The notes below the pieces were generated by a model. The model had not been told where the DNA came from. It was given only the letters and a program-made list of their open reading frames with translations, and searched no databases. A DNA stretch of 64,000 nucleotides from Mucilaginibacter sp. MD40 (GTDB taxonomy: Bacteria > Bacteroidota > Bacteroidia > Sphingobacteriales > Sphingobacteriaceae), in NCBI RefSeq assembly GCF_002288635.1, contig NZ_NRSW01000001.1:2143728-2207727 (forward strand), in the 5' to 3' direction. Shown here in pieces: positions 34,124-42,516 of this stretch. Both the position numbers and the translations under genes were made by a program. Position 1 is the stretch's first letter. Each line of letters starts with the position of its first letter.

Positions 34124-34732
34124 TTACGCTCCAACAATCACTTTTGCGAAACGGATAACTTTATCATTAAGCTCGTAACCTTTTTCCATTTCATCAATCA
34201 CCTGGCCTTTTTGCTCATCAGGTACAGGTACGCTGGTAACGGCCTCGTGTATATCGGCATCAAAAGGCTGGCCTATTGATTTCATTTCTTTTAGACCTTT
34301 TTGTGTAAGCACACCCTTTAACTTATTTTGTATCAGCTCAACACCCTCTTTTACTGATGCTACCTCTGTAGCTTTATCCATAGCACGCAGGGCGCGTTCA
34401 AAATCGTCAAGAATAGGTAACAGGGCAACTATTACATCCTTACCCTCAGTTTTTCGTGCGTCTTCGCGTTCCTTAATAGTGCGGCGCCTAAAGTTATCGA
34501 ACTCGGCATATAAACGCAGGTATTTATCATTGGCCTGAGCCAGCTCATCTTTTAACTTATCTTCGGCAGATGGGGCAGGTGCAGCATCTGCGTTTTGCTC
34601 AGGCGCGTCAGGCTGTCTGTTTTCCGTCGTGTTTTCAGCGTTTTTTTCAGGTGTTTCTGAATTTTCTTTATTTTTTTCTTCAGCATATCGTTCAAATTCA
34701 TAGCAAATAGTGCTAATCAAGTATCCTGCCAT
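34124..34732 (-). CDS. grpE: Nucleotide exchange factor GrpE, start uncertain
   Basis: Exchange factor for DnaK. The long coiled coil and the conserved LRLYAEFDNFRRRTIKERED, LLPILDDFERAL and C-terminal DEMEKGYELNDKVIRFAKVIV are clear. The only ATG in frame is at 34732 and gives a strange N-terminus (MAGYLISTICYEFERYAEEKN). In the next frame, ATG 34701 or 34686 reads M-N-L-N-D-M-L-K-K-K, which would join the GrpE frame if the A7 run (plus-strand T run 34671-34677) had one more A. Either an assembly error, slippage on the run, or a true odd start. Confidence 0.88.
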   Translation of the reverse strand: MAGYLISTICYEFERYAEEKNKENSETPEKNAENTTENRQPDAPEQNADAAPAPSAEDKLKDELAQANDKYLRLYAEFDNFRRRTIKEREDARKTEGKDVIVALLPILDDFERALRAMDKATEVASVKEGVELIQNKLKGVLTQKGLKEMKSIGQPFDADIHEAVTSVPVPDEQKGQVIDEMEKGYELNDKVIRFAKVIVGA

Positions 34733-34773
34733 AGGGTAAAAACCGCCAGTGTGGCAGTATGTAAGAGTGTTTT

Positions 34774-34877
34774 GTGACTTGTTATCAGTTATTAGTAGGT
34801 GGACTGGCAGTTAAGGATACTTACGAAGATTATTGTTATAAAACTAATCTCCATTCACTGCTCACCAATCACTAACT
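34774..34877. repeat. Degenerate-word palindrome (AGTGATTGGTGA type), weak
   Basis: TTATCAGTTATTAGTAGGTGGACTGG on one side and ACTAATC...CTGCTCACCAATCACTAACT on the other are imperfect complements; spacer between ftsE and grpE. Confidence 0.4.
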
Positions 34878-35559
34878 AAGCTATCTGTACATCTTCCAAA
34901 ACCTTACCGTTCTCACATTTAATAATACGTGACGGGAAAGTGCGGATGATATGGTAGTCATGCGTAGCAACTACAACAGCTGTACCGCTTTGGCTGATCT
35001 GTTTAAGCAGTAGCACAATTTCTTCCGAGGTATCAGGGTCAAGGTTACCGGTAGGTTCGTCGGCAAGTATAATTTCGGGGTTATTTAACAGCGCACGGGC
35101 AATCACCACGCGCTGCTGCTCACCGCCTGATAGTTCATGCGGCATTTTTTTAAGCTTAGAGCGCAGGCCAACCTTTTCCAATACATCCAAAATTCTCTCG
35201 GATATTTGGGCTTTTTCTGTCCAGCCGGTGGCACGCATCACAAACTGCAGGTTCTGTTCTACAGAGCGGTCGGTTAACAGCTGGAAATCCTGGAAAACAA
35301 TCCCCAACTTGCGGCGCAGGTAGGGGATATCCCTGGTGGCCAGTTTACTCAACTCATAGCCACATGCATGGCCGGTACCGGCTGCAATATTCAGGTCGCC
35401 GTATATCACCTTGAGCAAGCTGCTTTTTCCTGAACCGGTTTGCCCTATCAGCCAAACAAAGTCACCTTTATCAATATGCAGGTTAACACCGCTCAGCACC
35501 AGGTGTTTTTGCTGAAAAATATCTACGTTGTTGAGTTTTATGATAGAATTTCCGACCAT
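34876..35559 (-). CDS. ftsE: Cell division ATP-binding protein FtsE
   Basis: ABC ATPase of the FtsEX divisome complex, 227 residues. Walker A GQTGSGKS (39-46), signature LSGGEQQ (143-149), Walker B IILADEP (163-169), H-loop ATHDYHI. The WLIGQTGSGKSSLLKVIYGDL and PHELSGGEQQRVVIARAL strings are typical of FtsE. ftsX is not adjacent, which is common in Bacteroidetes. A 67-residue conserved gene lies 4 bp upstream in the same operon. Confidence 0.87.
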   Translation of the reverse strand: MVGNSIIKLNNVDIFQQKHLVLSGVNLHIDKGDFVWLIGQTGSGKSSLLKVIYGDLNIAAGTGHACGYELSKLATRDIPYLRRKLGIVFQDFQLLTDRSVEQNLQFVMRATGWTEKAQISERILDVLEKVGLRSKLKKMPHELSGGEQQRVVIARALLNNPEIILADEPTGNLDPDTSEEIVLLLKQISQSGTAVVVATHDYHIIRTFPSRIIKCENGKVLEDVQIA

Positions 35560-35563
35560 GTTA

Positions 35564-35767
35564 TTACAGCTCTAATTTTACGATTTTGCCAAAAGGCAAC
35601 TCTTTAACAATATTCATAATGTGATCATAATGGCCACCCAGCCCAATTTTATCTAATGACTTTTCGGGCCTGTCTACCCTGAAATAGGCCAGCAGGGTGA
35701 ACTTATCGTCACGCAGCTGTACGTAGTCGGGTATCTTGGCAACGCCTTTTACTTTTATGATATACAT
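35564..35767 (-). CDS. Small conserved hypothetical protein upstream of ftsE
   Basis: A 67-residue protein without signal peptide or membrane segment. It contains a beta-strand start (MYIIKVKGVAKIPDYVQLRD) and the central RVDRPEKSLDKIGLGGHYDHIMNIVKELPFGKI. It is only 4 bp before ftsE on the same strand, so it is most probably translated from the same mRNA. I do not recognise a characterised family. Codon use looks ordinary, supporting a real gene. Confidence 0.7.
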   Translation of the reverse strand: MYIIKVKGVAKIPDYVQLRDDKFTLLAYFRVDRPEKSLDKIGLGGHYDHIMNIVKELPFGKIVKLEL

Positions 35768-35772
35768 TATTT

Positions 35773-35847
35773 AGTTAATGGGTGATAGCTAATGGTTCAT
35801 AGAATCTCGCTATCTAAAGCTTTGCTATGAACTATGACCTATGAACT
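35773..35847. repeat. Degenerate-word palindrome (GGTTCATAG type)
   Basis: AGTTAATGGGTGATAGCTAATGGTTCATAG (35773-35802 region) faces CTATGAACTATGACCTATGAACT (35825-35847). Same word as at 16889-17026 and 23511-23574. Confidence 0.65.
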
Positions 35848-35867
35848 TTTCCAAAGGTATTGTAAAT

Positions 35868-36890
35868 TTAAAGATTAGACAAAAAATCCATCGTATCTAT
35901 ACCATCGGCATAATCCCATAAATTGGGGTGCTGGCTCCGGCCAAAACCTACCACCTGGTTAGGTACATCAACAGGGGCGTTAGTTACAATGCACTGCAAC
36001 TGATCAGTTAATGATTGTAATTGCTCCTGAGCCTCCGAAAGCGACGAATAGGTATCATAAAAAACAACTGATAAGGGGGAGGTAAGCCTTTCATCACGTT
36101 TAACCATCAGAAAACCATTATCGAGATGCTGATCGCGGTTTACCAGATAGATGGATTTGTTATAATCGTAATTGTTGTTGTACTTATGGTGATGGATAAT
36201 TTCATTTAAATGCTCAATAGCTTCAAAGAATTGCGTGAAGTTATACCCTTCCGGCACCAGCAATTTAGACACGTTGCGGCAACCGAGCCCAAAGTAATTC
36301 AATATGTCGTGCCCTAATGCGGTTAGCTCCTCGTTGCTTTCGTCACCGGTAAGCAGGGCAATACTGTTACGGTTTTTGCGGATAATATGAGGCGCTTTGC
36401 CAAAGTAATATTCAAAGTAACGGGAAGTATTGTTGCTGCCGGTAGCTATAATTGCCTCAAAGCCTTCCAATTTTTCTACAAATGTATAGCGGCCACTGTA
36501 AGCCGGGGCTATTTCTACCAGTTTATCCAGCGCGTACCGAATAAGGCGGCTATCCTGAGATGAAGCCTTAATTACGGCATGATGGCCGGCCACCAATACG
36601 CAAAGCGCATCATGAAAACCCACCATAGGGATGTTTCCCGCCAGTACCAGTCCTACCTTTTTGGGCTGTTGTACAGGAATGTTATAGGCTGATAACCATT
36701 TTTCTATATCGGCGCGATTAAGCATTTCGCCTGTAGCGGTTACCGCTTTTCGCACACTTTCGGGCGTAAACCAGGCATTATAATGGCGTTCGGATTCAAT
36801 AAGATCATTCAGTTGCTCATCCGGTTGAGAAAGTAGTGCACCCAGTTGTGAAAAAGTATCTGTTATATCGTTTATATTAATTTTTGACAT
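35868..36890 (-). CDS. Acyl-CoA reductase (LuxC-like)
   Basis: A 340-residue protein of the LuxC/aldehyde dehydrogenase-like family that reduces activated acyl groups to aldehydes. The N-terminal part has PKKVGLVLAGNIPMVGFHDALCVLVAGH, the middle IIATGSNNTSRYFEYYFGKAPHIIRKNRNSIA, and the catalytic Cys is in YFGLGCRNVSK. No LuxD/LuxE partner lies nearby. The divergent ferredoxin gene shares the intergenic region, but no functional link can be shown. Confidence 0.82.
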   Translation of the reverse strand: MSKININDITDTFSQLGALLSQPDEQLNDLIESERHYNAWFTPESVRKAVTATGEMLNRADIEKWLSAYNIPVQQPKKVGLVLAGNIPMVGFHDALCVLVAGHHAVIKASSQDSRLIRYALDKLVEIAPAYSGRYTFVEKLEGFEAIIATGSNNTSRYFEYYFGKAPHIIRKNRNSIALLTGDESNEELTALGHDILNYFGLGCRNVSKLLVPEGYNFTQFFEAIEHLNEIIHHHKYNNNYDYNKSIYLVNRDQHLDNGFLMVKRDERLTSPLSVVFYDTYSSLSEAQEQLQSLTDQLQCIVTNAPVDVPNQVVGFGRSQHPNLWDYADGIDTMDFLSNL

Positions 36891-36930
36891 ATATGTGCAA
36901 AGGCTTTAAACCCTTAAAAGCTTTTTTTGT

Positions 36931-36938
36931 TATATTTG
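36931..36938 (+). promoter_or_regulatory. Bacteroidetes -7 box upstream of the 4Fe-4S ferredoxin
   Basis: TATATTTG, 53 bp before the start at 36992. No clear TTTG -33 box. Confidence 0.5.
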
Positions 36939-36991
36939 CAAGCCCAAATTTGGGGCAAAGTTAAACTAAGTACTTTAGAATATTTAAATAT

Positions 36992-37345
36992 ATGGCGATT
37001 ATAATCACCGATGAATGCATTAACTGCGGAGCTTGCGAGCCGGAGTGCCCAAACAATGCTATTTATGATGCCGGTGCGGCATGGCGTTTCAGCGATGGCA
37101 CTTCATTGAAAGGTGTAATAGATTTTGGCGATGGCAATACTTTAAATGCAGAAGAAGCGCAGGCTGCCTTGTCTGACGATATTTATTACATCGTACCGGA
37201 TAAATGTACCGAATGCGTGGGTTTTCACGATGAGCCTCAGTGCGCTGCTGTTTGCCCGGTTGATTGTTGTGTAGATGATGAGGATGTACGTGAAAGCGAA
37301 GAAGAATTGCTGGCTAAGAAAGACTGGCTGCATGCTAACGGCTAA
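36992..37345 (+). CDS. 2[4Fe-4S] ferredoxin
   Basis: A 117-residue electron carrier. First cluster motif Cys9, Cys12, Cys15, Cys19 ([12 protein letters not shown]); second motif Cys72, Cys75, Cys84, Cys88 ([18 protein letters not shown]), with the insert between the second and third Cys typical for the long ferredoxins of the Azotobacter/Chromatium type. A 50-residue acidic linker separates the motifs. Cytoplasmic. Terminator follows. Confidence 0.9.
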   Translation: MAIIITDECINCGACEPECPNNAIYDAGAAWRFSDGTSLKGVIDFGDGNTLNAEEAQAALSDDIYYIVPDKCTECVGFHDEPQCAAVCPVDCCVDDEDVRESEEELLAKKDWLHANG

Positions 37346-37368
37346 TTGCCTCACGTAAGAAATATTTT

Positions 37369-37405
37369 AAAGGGGGGAAACGGTTACGTTTTCCCCCTTT
37401 TTGTT
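37369..37405 (+). terminator. Rho-independent terminator
   Basis: Stem AAAGGGGGGAAACG/CGTTTTCCCCCTTT (37369-37382 and 37387-37400) with GTTA loop and a T run. Confidence 0.8.
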
Positions 37406-37459
37406 TTTTAATGAAACATTATTGTTAACTTACCGTAAATATTATATATAATTAAGTAA

Positions 37460-38221
37460 ATGGAATACGGGATCTGTAACCTCGCTGTAATACCCCTACG
37501 CGCTGAACCCAGTGACCGAAGCGAAATGGTTTCGCAGTTATTATTCGGCGAAGCCTTTGAAATATTGGAGTGGAAGGATAAGTGGGTTAACATTGTAACG
37601 GCTAACGACAGCTACAAAGGTTGGATCGACCGGCTCCATTGCAACTCCTTAGGGCATATAGCTTATAAAAGCCTGCAACAGAAACCAGCACCGCTTACTT
37701 ACCGTGCGGTAACGCAGGCCTGGCGCATTGCTGATAATAGTGTTGTGTACTTACCTGTAGGTAGTTCTCTGGCCTTCCTGGAAGGCACCACCTGCTACAT
37801 CAGCAACCAAAGATTCGAGATCATAGGCGAAATAGGCGAAACGGATAGCTTGGCCAATATTGCCCAGTCTTTTTTAAACTCACCATATTTATGGGGCGGG
37901 CGCACTCATTTTGGCATCGATTGCTCGGGCTTTACTCAGGCTGTATTTAAGCTAAGAGGGTTGCAGCTTAAACGCGATGCCTGGCAGCAGGCGGAACAGG
38001 GCGAAGAGGTAGATTCTGTGCTGAAAACCAAACTTGGCGACCTCGCGTTTTTTGACAACCCGGAAGGGCGTATCACGCATGTGGGCATAGTGCTTAGTCC
38101 TGGCCGTATTATTCATGCATCAGGCAAGGTGAAAATTGATCTGCTGGACGAAAAGGGGATCTACTCAGAAGATATGAAACGTTATACGCACAAATTAAAA
38201 AGCATCAGGCGATATTTTTAA
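37460..38221 (+). CDS. NlpC/P60-family cysteine peptidase with SH3-like domains
   Basis: A 253-residue putative murein gamma-D-glutamyl peptidase. Two SH3-like segments cover about residues 1-120; the NlpC/P60 domain has Cys155 (FGIDCSGF), His207 (ITHVGIVL) and His219 (IIHASGKV). No signal peptide is seen, so like the YkfC-type enzymes it probably works in the cytoplasm on recycled peptides. The dipeptide epimerase at 13859 would act on the products of such an enzyme. Its TAA stop shares TTAA with the stop of the convergent WD40 gene. Confidence 0.85.
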   Translation: MEYGICNLAVIPLRAEPSDRSEMVSQLLFGEAFEILEWKDKWVNIVTANDSYKGWIDRLHCNSLGHIAYKSLQQKPAPLTYRAVTQAWRIADNSVVYLPVGSSLAFLEGTTCYISNQRFEIIGEIGETDSLANIAQSFLNSPYLWGGRTHFGIDCSGFTQAVFKLRGLQLKRDAWQQAEQGEEVDSVLKTKLGDLAFFDNPEGRITHVGIVLSPGRIIHASGKVKIDLLDEKGIYSEDMKRYTHKLKSIRRYF

Positions 38222-39120
38222 AATTCAATACCCCATATCTTAACGGTTTTATCATCACTGGTTGATAGCAGCTGGTCGCCGTTCCACGCCAGTTTGTTTA
38301 CAGATAATACGTGCGCTGGATAGCCTTTCTCTCTGCTGATGATCTTGTACAGTTTAAAATCATCGGCACCCCATATCTTAATACTTTTATCCATACTGGC
38401 TGTAGCAAAATATGGCTGCGTAGGATGGAAGATGATATGATTAACGGCGAACATATGCGCCGGAATGTTTTTCACTAAGGAATACGTTTTAGCATCCCAT
38501 ATCTTCAATTGCGCATCGCGTGAGCCCGACATCAGGTATTGCCCATCCGGCGAATATTGCAATGAGAAAACTGCCATGGTATGGCCTTCCAGATCGGTAA
38601 TAAAGCTGTAATCGTTCATGTCAAATATCCTGATACGATTATCCCGGCAGCCGAAGGCAACACGCTGTTCCGATGGATCTATAGCTAAACAACGAACGGT
38701 ATCATGCGATACGTTTACGGTATGCAGCAGTTCCATTGTTTTTAAGCTCCAAACAGTAACGCTGCCATCTTCTGATGCAACAAGCAGCTCATCTTTCTTA
38801 GGGGATGATTTAATATCGAATACCGGTTTGATATGCTTACGTAAGCGGTGTGTGATCTTCTGCTCAATGAAGTTAAAAACTAACACCTCGCCGCTTCGTA
38901 ACCCTGCAAACAGCAGCGGATAACCGGCAGGGCAATGGATGGCATAAATAGATGTAGGCACGGGGAACATCACCTTTATAAAGGTGTTGTCCGCAAGGCT
39001 CCATTCCACCAGGCCCTTATCATTGCCGCCCGTAAATAAAATACCCGGCTTCTGTGAAAGCTCCAGGCTAAATATCGGGTTACTGTGGCCGGTAAGTTCT
39101 GCTATTTTTATGGCGTGCAT
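38218..39120 (-). CDS. WD40 repeat protein
   Basis: A 300-residue beta-propeller with about seven WD40 repeats; typical repeat ends such as FTGGNDKGLVEW, ASEDGSVTVW, GCRDNRIRIF, GSRDAQLKIW, ATASMDKSIKIW and STSDDKTVKIW are visible. No signal peptide, so it is a cytoplasmic scaffold. It is downstream of hisIE on the same strand, separated by a repeat palindrome. Partner unknown. Confidence 0.85.
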   Translation of the reverse strand: MHAIKIAELTGHSNPIFSLELSQKPGILFTGGNDKGLVEWSLADNTFIKVMFPVPTSIYAIHCPAGYPLLFAGLRSGEVLVFNFIEQKITHRLRKHIKPVFDIKSSPKKDELLVASEDGSVTVWSLKTMELLHTVNVSHDTVRCLAIDPSEQRVAFGCRDNRIRIFDMNDYSFITDLEGHTMAVFSLQYSPDGQYLMSGSRDAQLKIWDAKTYSLVKNIPAHMFAVNHIIFHPTQPYFATASMDKSIKIWGADDFKLYKIISREKGYPAHVLSVNKLAWNGDQLLSTSDDKTVKIWGIEF

Positions 39121-39126
39121 TGTAGT

Positions 39127-39192
39127 AGTTTGCAGTAAATAGTCATCGGTTTGCAGTAATAAGCTGCAAATTGCAAACTTAAAACTGCTAAC
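39127..39192. repeat. Degenerate-word palindrome (AGTTTGCAGT type)
   Basis: AGTTTGCAGTAAATAGTCATCGGTTTGCAG (39127-39156) faces CTGCAAATTGCAAACTTAAAACTGCTAACT (39164-39192 region). Lies just past the end of hisIE. Confidence 0.65.
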
Positions 39193-39194
39193 TT

Positions 39195-39782
39195 TTACTT
39201 GTGTCTTTCCTCTAAATTTTTAGCTATCTGCTGCAAACTTAAGCCTTTTTCGCGCAGCAATACTAACAGGTGGAAAACAAGATCGCTTGATTCGTCTATC
39301 AGTTCTTTATTGGTTTCGTGCAGGGCGGCTATTACTACCTCAACACCTTCTTCGCCTACTTTTTGGGTGATCTTTTTTAAGCCTTTATTGCGGAGCTTAT
39401 TCACATAAGAACCTTCAACCGGGTTTTCATAACGATCGGCAATAATGTTCTCCAACTCGTTAATAAAGTTTTGGTTATATTCCGTTTGGAAACAACTACG
39501 CGAACCGGTGTGGCAGGTGGGGCCATCGGCTTTAACTTTTATGAGCAGGGTATCGTTATCGCAATCGATGTGCATGCTTTTTACATGCAAGAAGTTTTGG
39601 CTGGTTTCGCCTTTGGTCCACAAGCGTTGTTTGCTGCGCGAGAAAAAGGTAACTACATTCTCCTGCACGGTTTTATCATAAGCCTCCTGGTTCATGTAGC
39701 CCAGCATCAGCACCTCAAGCGTTTGCTCGTCCTGTATCACTACCGGCACTAAGCCGTCGGTTTTGTTAAAGTCGATGTTCAT
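39195..39782 (-). CDS. hisIE: Bifunctional phosphoribosyl-AMP cyclohydrolase / phosphoribosyl-ATP pyrophosphatase
   Basis: Second and third steps of histidine synthesis in one 195-residue protein. The HisI half (1-105) has the [18 protein letters not shown] start, [14 protein letters not shown] and the metal-binding Cys motifs ([22 protein letters not shown]). The HisE half (110-195) is helical with [19 protein letters not shown] and [13 protein letters not shown]. Last gene of the his operon. A REP-A copy lies between it and hisF. Confidence 0.94.
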   Translation of the reverse strand: MNIDFNKTDGLVPVVIQDEQTLEVLMLGYMNQEAYDKTVQENVVTFFSRSKQRLWTKGETSQNFLHVKSMHIDCDNDTLLIKVKADGPTCHTGSRSCFQTEYNQNFINELENIIADRYENPVEGSYVNKLRNKGLKKITQKVGEEGVEVVIAALHETNKELIDESSDLVFHLLVLLREKGLSLQQIAKNLEERHK

Positions 39783-39801
39783 AAGTTCTATCTGTTCAAA
39801 T

Positions 39802-39895
39802 CGTCATTGCGAGTAGCGGTAGTGGCGTGTCAATCTTCGACTTTATAGAGCCGCTCTGTATGCCGAGATTGCCGCGCTACGCTCGCTATGACACG
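39802..39895. repeat. REP-A palindromic repeat between hisF and hisIE
   Basis: CGTCATTGCGAGTAGCGG arm and CGCGCTACGCTCGCTATGACACG arm, loop with TTCGACTTTATAGAGCCG. Same family as the maf spacer copies. Confidence 0.75.
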
Positions 39896-39916
39896 TTGTA
39901 GTGAGGACGGGGCTTC

Positions 39917-41053
39917 TTACACCCTCACCTCAATGTTATTATCTTTTAAAATAGCTTTCAGGTCCGGTATCAGTATTTCGCCATAGTGGAATACTGATGC
40001 AGCCAAAGCCGCGTCTACATTGGTTTTATGAAACACATCCACAAAATGCTCAACCGCACCGGCGCCTCCCGACGCGATCACCGGGATGTTTACCGCATCG
40101 TTTACCTGTTTAAGGAGGCCGTTATCAAAACCACCTTTGGTGCCGTCGTGGTCCATAGAGGTGAGCAGTATTTCGCCTGCACCACGGCTTTCAGCTTCCA
40201 GTATCCAGTCTAAAGTTTGTTTTTCGGTTGGCAACCTGCCCCCGTTTAGGTGAACGATGTTTTTGCCATCAAGCACGCGGGTATCAACCGCCACGATCAC
40301 AAACTGAACGCCAAAGGCCTTAGCCAATTCATTGATCAAAGCCGGGTTACGCACTGCGGCTGAGTTGATGGAAATTTTATCTGCACCTGCGTTCAGCAAG
40401 GCATCAGCGTCGGCTATCTCATTAATGCCGCCGCCAATAGTGAACGGAATATTGATCTGCCTTGCAACTGCTTTAACCAGCTCTACCATGGTTTTACGGC
40501 GCTCAACGGTAGCGGTTATATCCAGGAAAACTAATTCATCGGCACCTTGCTGCGAATAGTTCCAGGCCAGTTCAACCGGGTCACCGGCATCACGCAGGTC
40601 AACAAAGTTCACACCCTTTACGGTGCGACCGTCTTTAACATCGAGACAGGGGATAATGCGTTTAGTTAACCCCCCCCGACCCCTAAAGGGGGAGCTTAAA
40701 GCCTTCTGTATTGTAGTCAAAACTTTTTCAAGTTGAGTAAATATCTCATTGTTTGTAAATCTTAAAACTTTCATTCCGTCAGTTTCAAGACCCTTCTGCC
40801 TTTCTATATCGTGAGCAGCTATTTCAGGATTAAGATGGATACCTCCATCTAACTCTATAACTAATTTATGCTGATGACAATAGAAATCGGCTATGTAAAT
40901 TCCTAATGGGTGTTGTCTTCTGAAACGTACACCAAGTTGATTACCCTTTATATGTCCCCAAAGAGTTGTTTCAGCGGCTGTCATATTATAACGTAAGCCT
41001 TTTGCATATTCAAAAATTTCCGGGCCTGCGCCTAAAAAAAATTTTTTGCTCAT
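39917..41053 (-). CDS. hisF: DUF559 nuclease-like domain fused in frame to HisF
   Basis: Residues 129-378 are a complete imidazole glycerol phosphate synthase cyclase subunit ([19 protein letters not shown], catalytic Asp in CLDVKDG, and a later Asp in FVIVAVDTR), which pairs with HisH. Residues 1-119 are a DUF559 domain, a Vsr/restriction-like nuclease fold: [45 protein letters not shown]. Nine residues (SSPFRGRGG) encoded by a C-rich palindrome join them. The normal HisF start codon is missing; the frame holds no ATG between the DUF559 part and TKRIIP. A G8 run in the linker means one base more or less would break the fusion. Confidence 0.85.
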   Translation of the reverse strand: MSKKFFLGAGPEIFEYAKGLRYNMTAAETTLWGHIKGNQLGVRFRRQHPLGIYIADFYCHQHKLVIELDGGIHLNPEIAAHDIERQKGLETDGMKVLRFTNNEIFTQLEKVLTTIQKALSSPFRGRGGLTKRIIPCLDVKDGRTVKGVNFVDLRDAGDPVELAWNYSQQGADELVFLDITATVERRKTMVELVKAVARQINIPFTIGGGINEIADADALLNAGADKISINSAAVRNPALINELAKAFGVQFVIVAVDTRVLDGKNIVHLNGGRLPTEKQTLDWILEAESRGAGEILLTSMDHDGTKGGFDNGLLKQVNDAVNIPVIASGGAGAVEHFVDVFHKTNVDAALAASVFHYGEILIPDLKAILKDNNIEVRV

Positions 41054-41093
41054 GCTCTTCAAAAACTCCCCCTTCAGGGGGCTGGGGGGTTAA
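40666..41093 (-). mobile_element. DUF559 unit bounded by inverted C-rich palindromes and TTAA
   Basis: Left boundary TTAACCCCCCCCGACCCC-TAAA-GGGGGAGC (40666-40695) and right boundary CTCCCCC-TTCA-GGGGGCTGGGGGGTTAA (41066-41093) are inverted copies of one repeat, both with TTAA at the outside. Between them is only the DUF559 reading frame. The unit sits exactly at the hisA-hisF junction: its right TTAA contains the hisA stop codon and its left TTAA overlaps the first Leu-Thr codons of HisF. Structure suggests an insertion; mobility is not shown. Confidence 0.6.
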
Positions 41094-41839
41094 ATCGATA
41101 TCAGCGCGTCCAGGTTCCAGTTTTTAATATCTTCAATGCTGATGTGGTTTTCATAAATAGCTTTACCCACAACGCAGGCTTCTACTTTGATCTTGCTTAG
41201 TTCTTCAATGTCTTTCATCGAGCTTACACCTCCCGACGCGATCAGTTTGATGAACGGCGAGTGATCCAGCAGTTTCTTGTACAGATCTACGCCCGCGCCG
41301 CCCAGTTTGCCGTCCTTATTAATATCTGTGCATAGGAAGCGGAAGAAGCCTAATCTAAGGCACTTATCAACGTAATCCATTAGTTTTATGGGTGAACTTT
41401 CCATCCAGCCCGAGTATTTGATCACCTCGTCCAGAACGTCGATAGCTACCACCACCTGGTCGCTGCATTTTTCTTTTCCGCAAATTTCTTTGCTCAGATC
41501 TTCCAAAAAAGACGGATTAGTGATGGCTTGTGTACCTACGATAACCCGCGATACCCCTGCATCGATCAGCTCTTTAACTTTATCAATACTGCGGATACCA
41601 CCGCCGTACTGCACCTGCATATCGGTTTTTTTGATCACATCAAACAGGTATTGCTGGTTGCTGAAATCGTTTTTTGCGCCGTTAAGGTCAATGATATGGA
41701 TGAGGTTGGTACCATTGCTCTGGTAACGCTCAATCATCTCTTCTAAGGTAACATCGTATTCTGTAACTTGTGCGTAATCACCTTCGCGCAGGCGCACTAC
41801 TTTTTTATTCAGAATATCGATAGCCGGAATTATATACAT
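41090..41839 (-). CDS. hisA: 1-(5-phosphoribosyl)-5-[(5-phosphoribosylamino)methylideneamino]imidazole-4-carboxamide isomerase
   Basis: Amadori isomerase of histidine synthesis, TIM barrel of 249 residues. Catalytic Asp8 (PAIDILNKKVVRL), phosphate motifs YGGGIRS and ASGGVSS, and IVGTQAI; second catalytic Asp in CTDINKDGKLGG. The stop codon TAA lies in the TTAA border of the downstream DUF559 unit. hisH is 4 bp upstream. Confidence 0.94.
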   Translation of the reverse strand: MYIIPAIDILNKKVVRLREGDYAQVTEYDVTLEEMIERYQSNGTNLIHIIDLNGAKNDFSNQQYLFDVIKKTDMQVQYGGGIRSIDKVKELIDAGVSRVIVGTQAITNPSFLEDLSKEICGKEKCSDQVVVAIDVLDEVIKYSGWMESSPIKLMDYVDKCLRLGFFRFLCTDINKDGKLGGAGVDLYKKLLDHSPFIKLIASGGVSSMKDIEELSKIKVEACVVGKAIYENHISIEDIKNWNLDALISI

Positions 41840-41843
41840 GGGG

Positions 41844-42434
41844 TTAAATTTTTGAAAAGTTTTTTAATAATGTTTCGCCATACACACCTGATTTTTCGGG
41901 GTGAAACTGCACGCCGTAAAAGTTGTTATGCCAAATTGACGCCGAAAATTTATTGACGTAATTTGTTGACGCCAAAGTATATAACGGGTTATACTCAATA
42001 AAGTATGAATGTACGTAATAAAAGTGCGAACCTTCGGGAATATCTGCAAACAGTGGATTGTTCTTTTCTGCAAATACCTGGTTCCAACCGGTATGCGGTA
42101 CCTTAAACTCGGTATCGCCGGGGAATTTTAGTGTTTTTATCGGGAAAATATTAAGCAGGTCGGCGTCACCTTCTTCGCTGTAGGCCGTCATGAGCTGCAT
42201 ACCTACGCAAATACCCAAAGTGGGTTTATTTAACGCCTTAATGGCAGGCACCAGCCCGGTACTCTGTAGCTTTTGCATAGCCGCGCCGGCATGGCCAACG
42301 CCCGGGATGATGTAACGGTCAAAACCTTTAAGATCAGCTTCGGTATGGATCATGCCATAGGCAATGCCCAGCCTGTCTAAAGCGGCCGTTAAGGAGAATA
42401 TGTTACCTGCGCCGTATCTTATTATTCCGATCAT
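41844..42434 (-). CDS. hisH: Imidazole glycerol phosphate synthase glutaminase subunit
   Basis: Class I glutamine amidotransferase, 196 residues, which supplies ammonia to HisF. Catalytic triad Cys76 (LGICVGMQ), His178 and Glu180 (GVQFHPEKSG); oxyanion region PGVGHAG at 45-51. Complete and of usual length. The product ammonia is drawn from glutamine; the gltBD genes nearby recycle glutamate. Confidence 0.94.
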   Translation of the reverse strand: MIGIIRYGAGNIFSLTAALDRLGIAYGMIHTEADLKGFDRYIIPGVGHAGAAMQKLQSTGLVPAIKALNKPTLGICVGMQLMTAYSEEGDADLLNIFPIKTLKFPGDTEFKVPHTGWNQVFAEKNNPLFADIPEGSHFYYVHSYFIEYNPLYTLASTNYVNKFSASIWHNNFYGVQFHPEKSGVYGETLLKNFSKI

Positions 42435-42442
42435 TGTGTTAG

Positions 42443-42514
42443 AGAATCAGGAATCAAGATGCAAGAAGCAAGAGAAGCTCATTGTCTTGGCTCTTGGTTC
42501 TTGCATCTTGCTTC
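42443..42514. repeat. Degenerate-word palindrome (GATGCAAGAAGCAAGAG type)
   Basis: AATCAAGATGCAAGAAGCAAGAG (42452-42474) faces CTCTTGG..CTTGCATCTTGCTTCT (to 42514). Located between hisB and hisH inside the operon. Confidence 0.7.
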
Positions 42515-42516
42515 TA

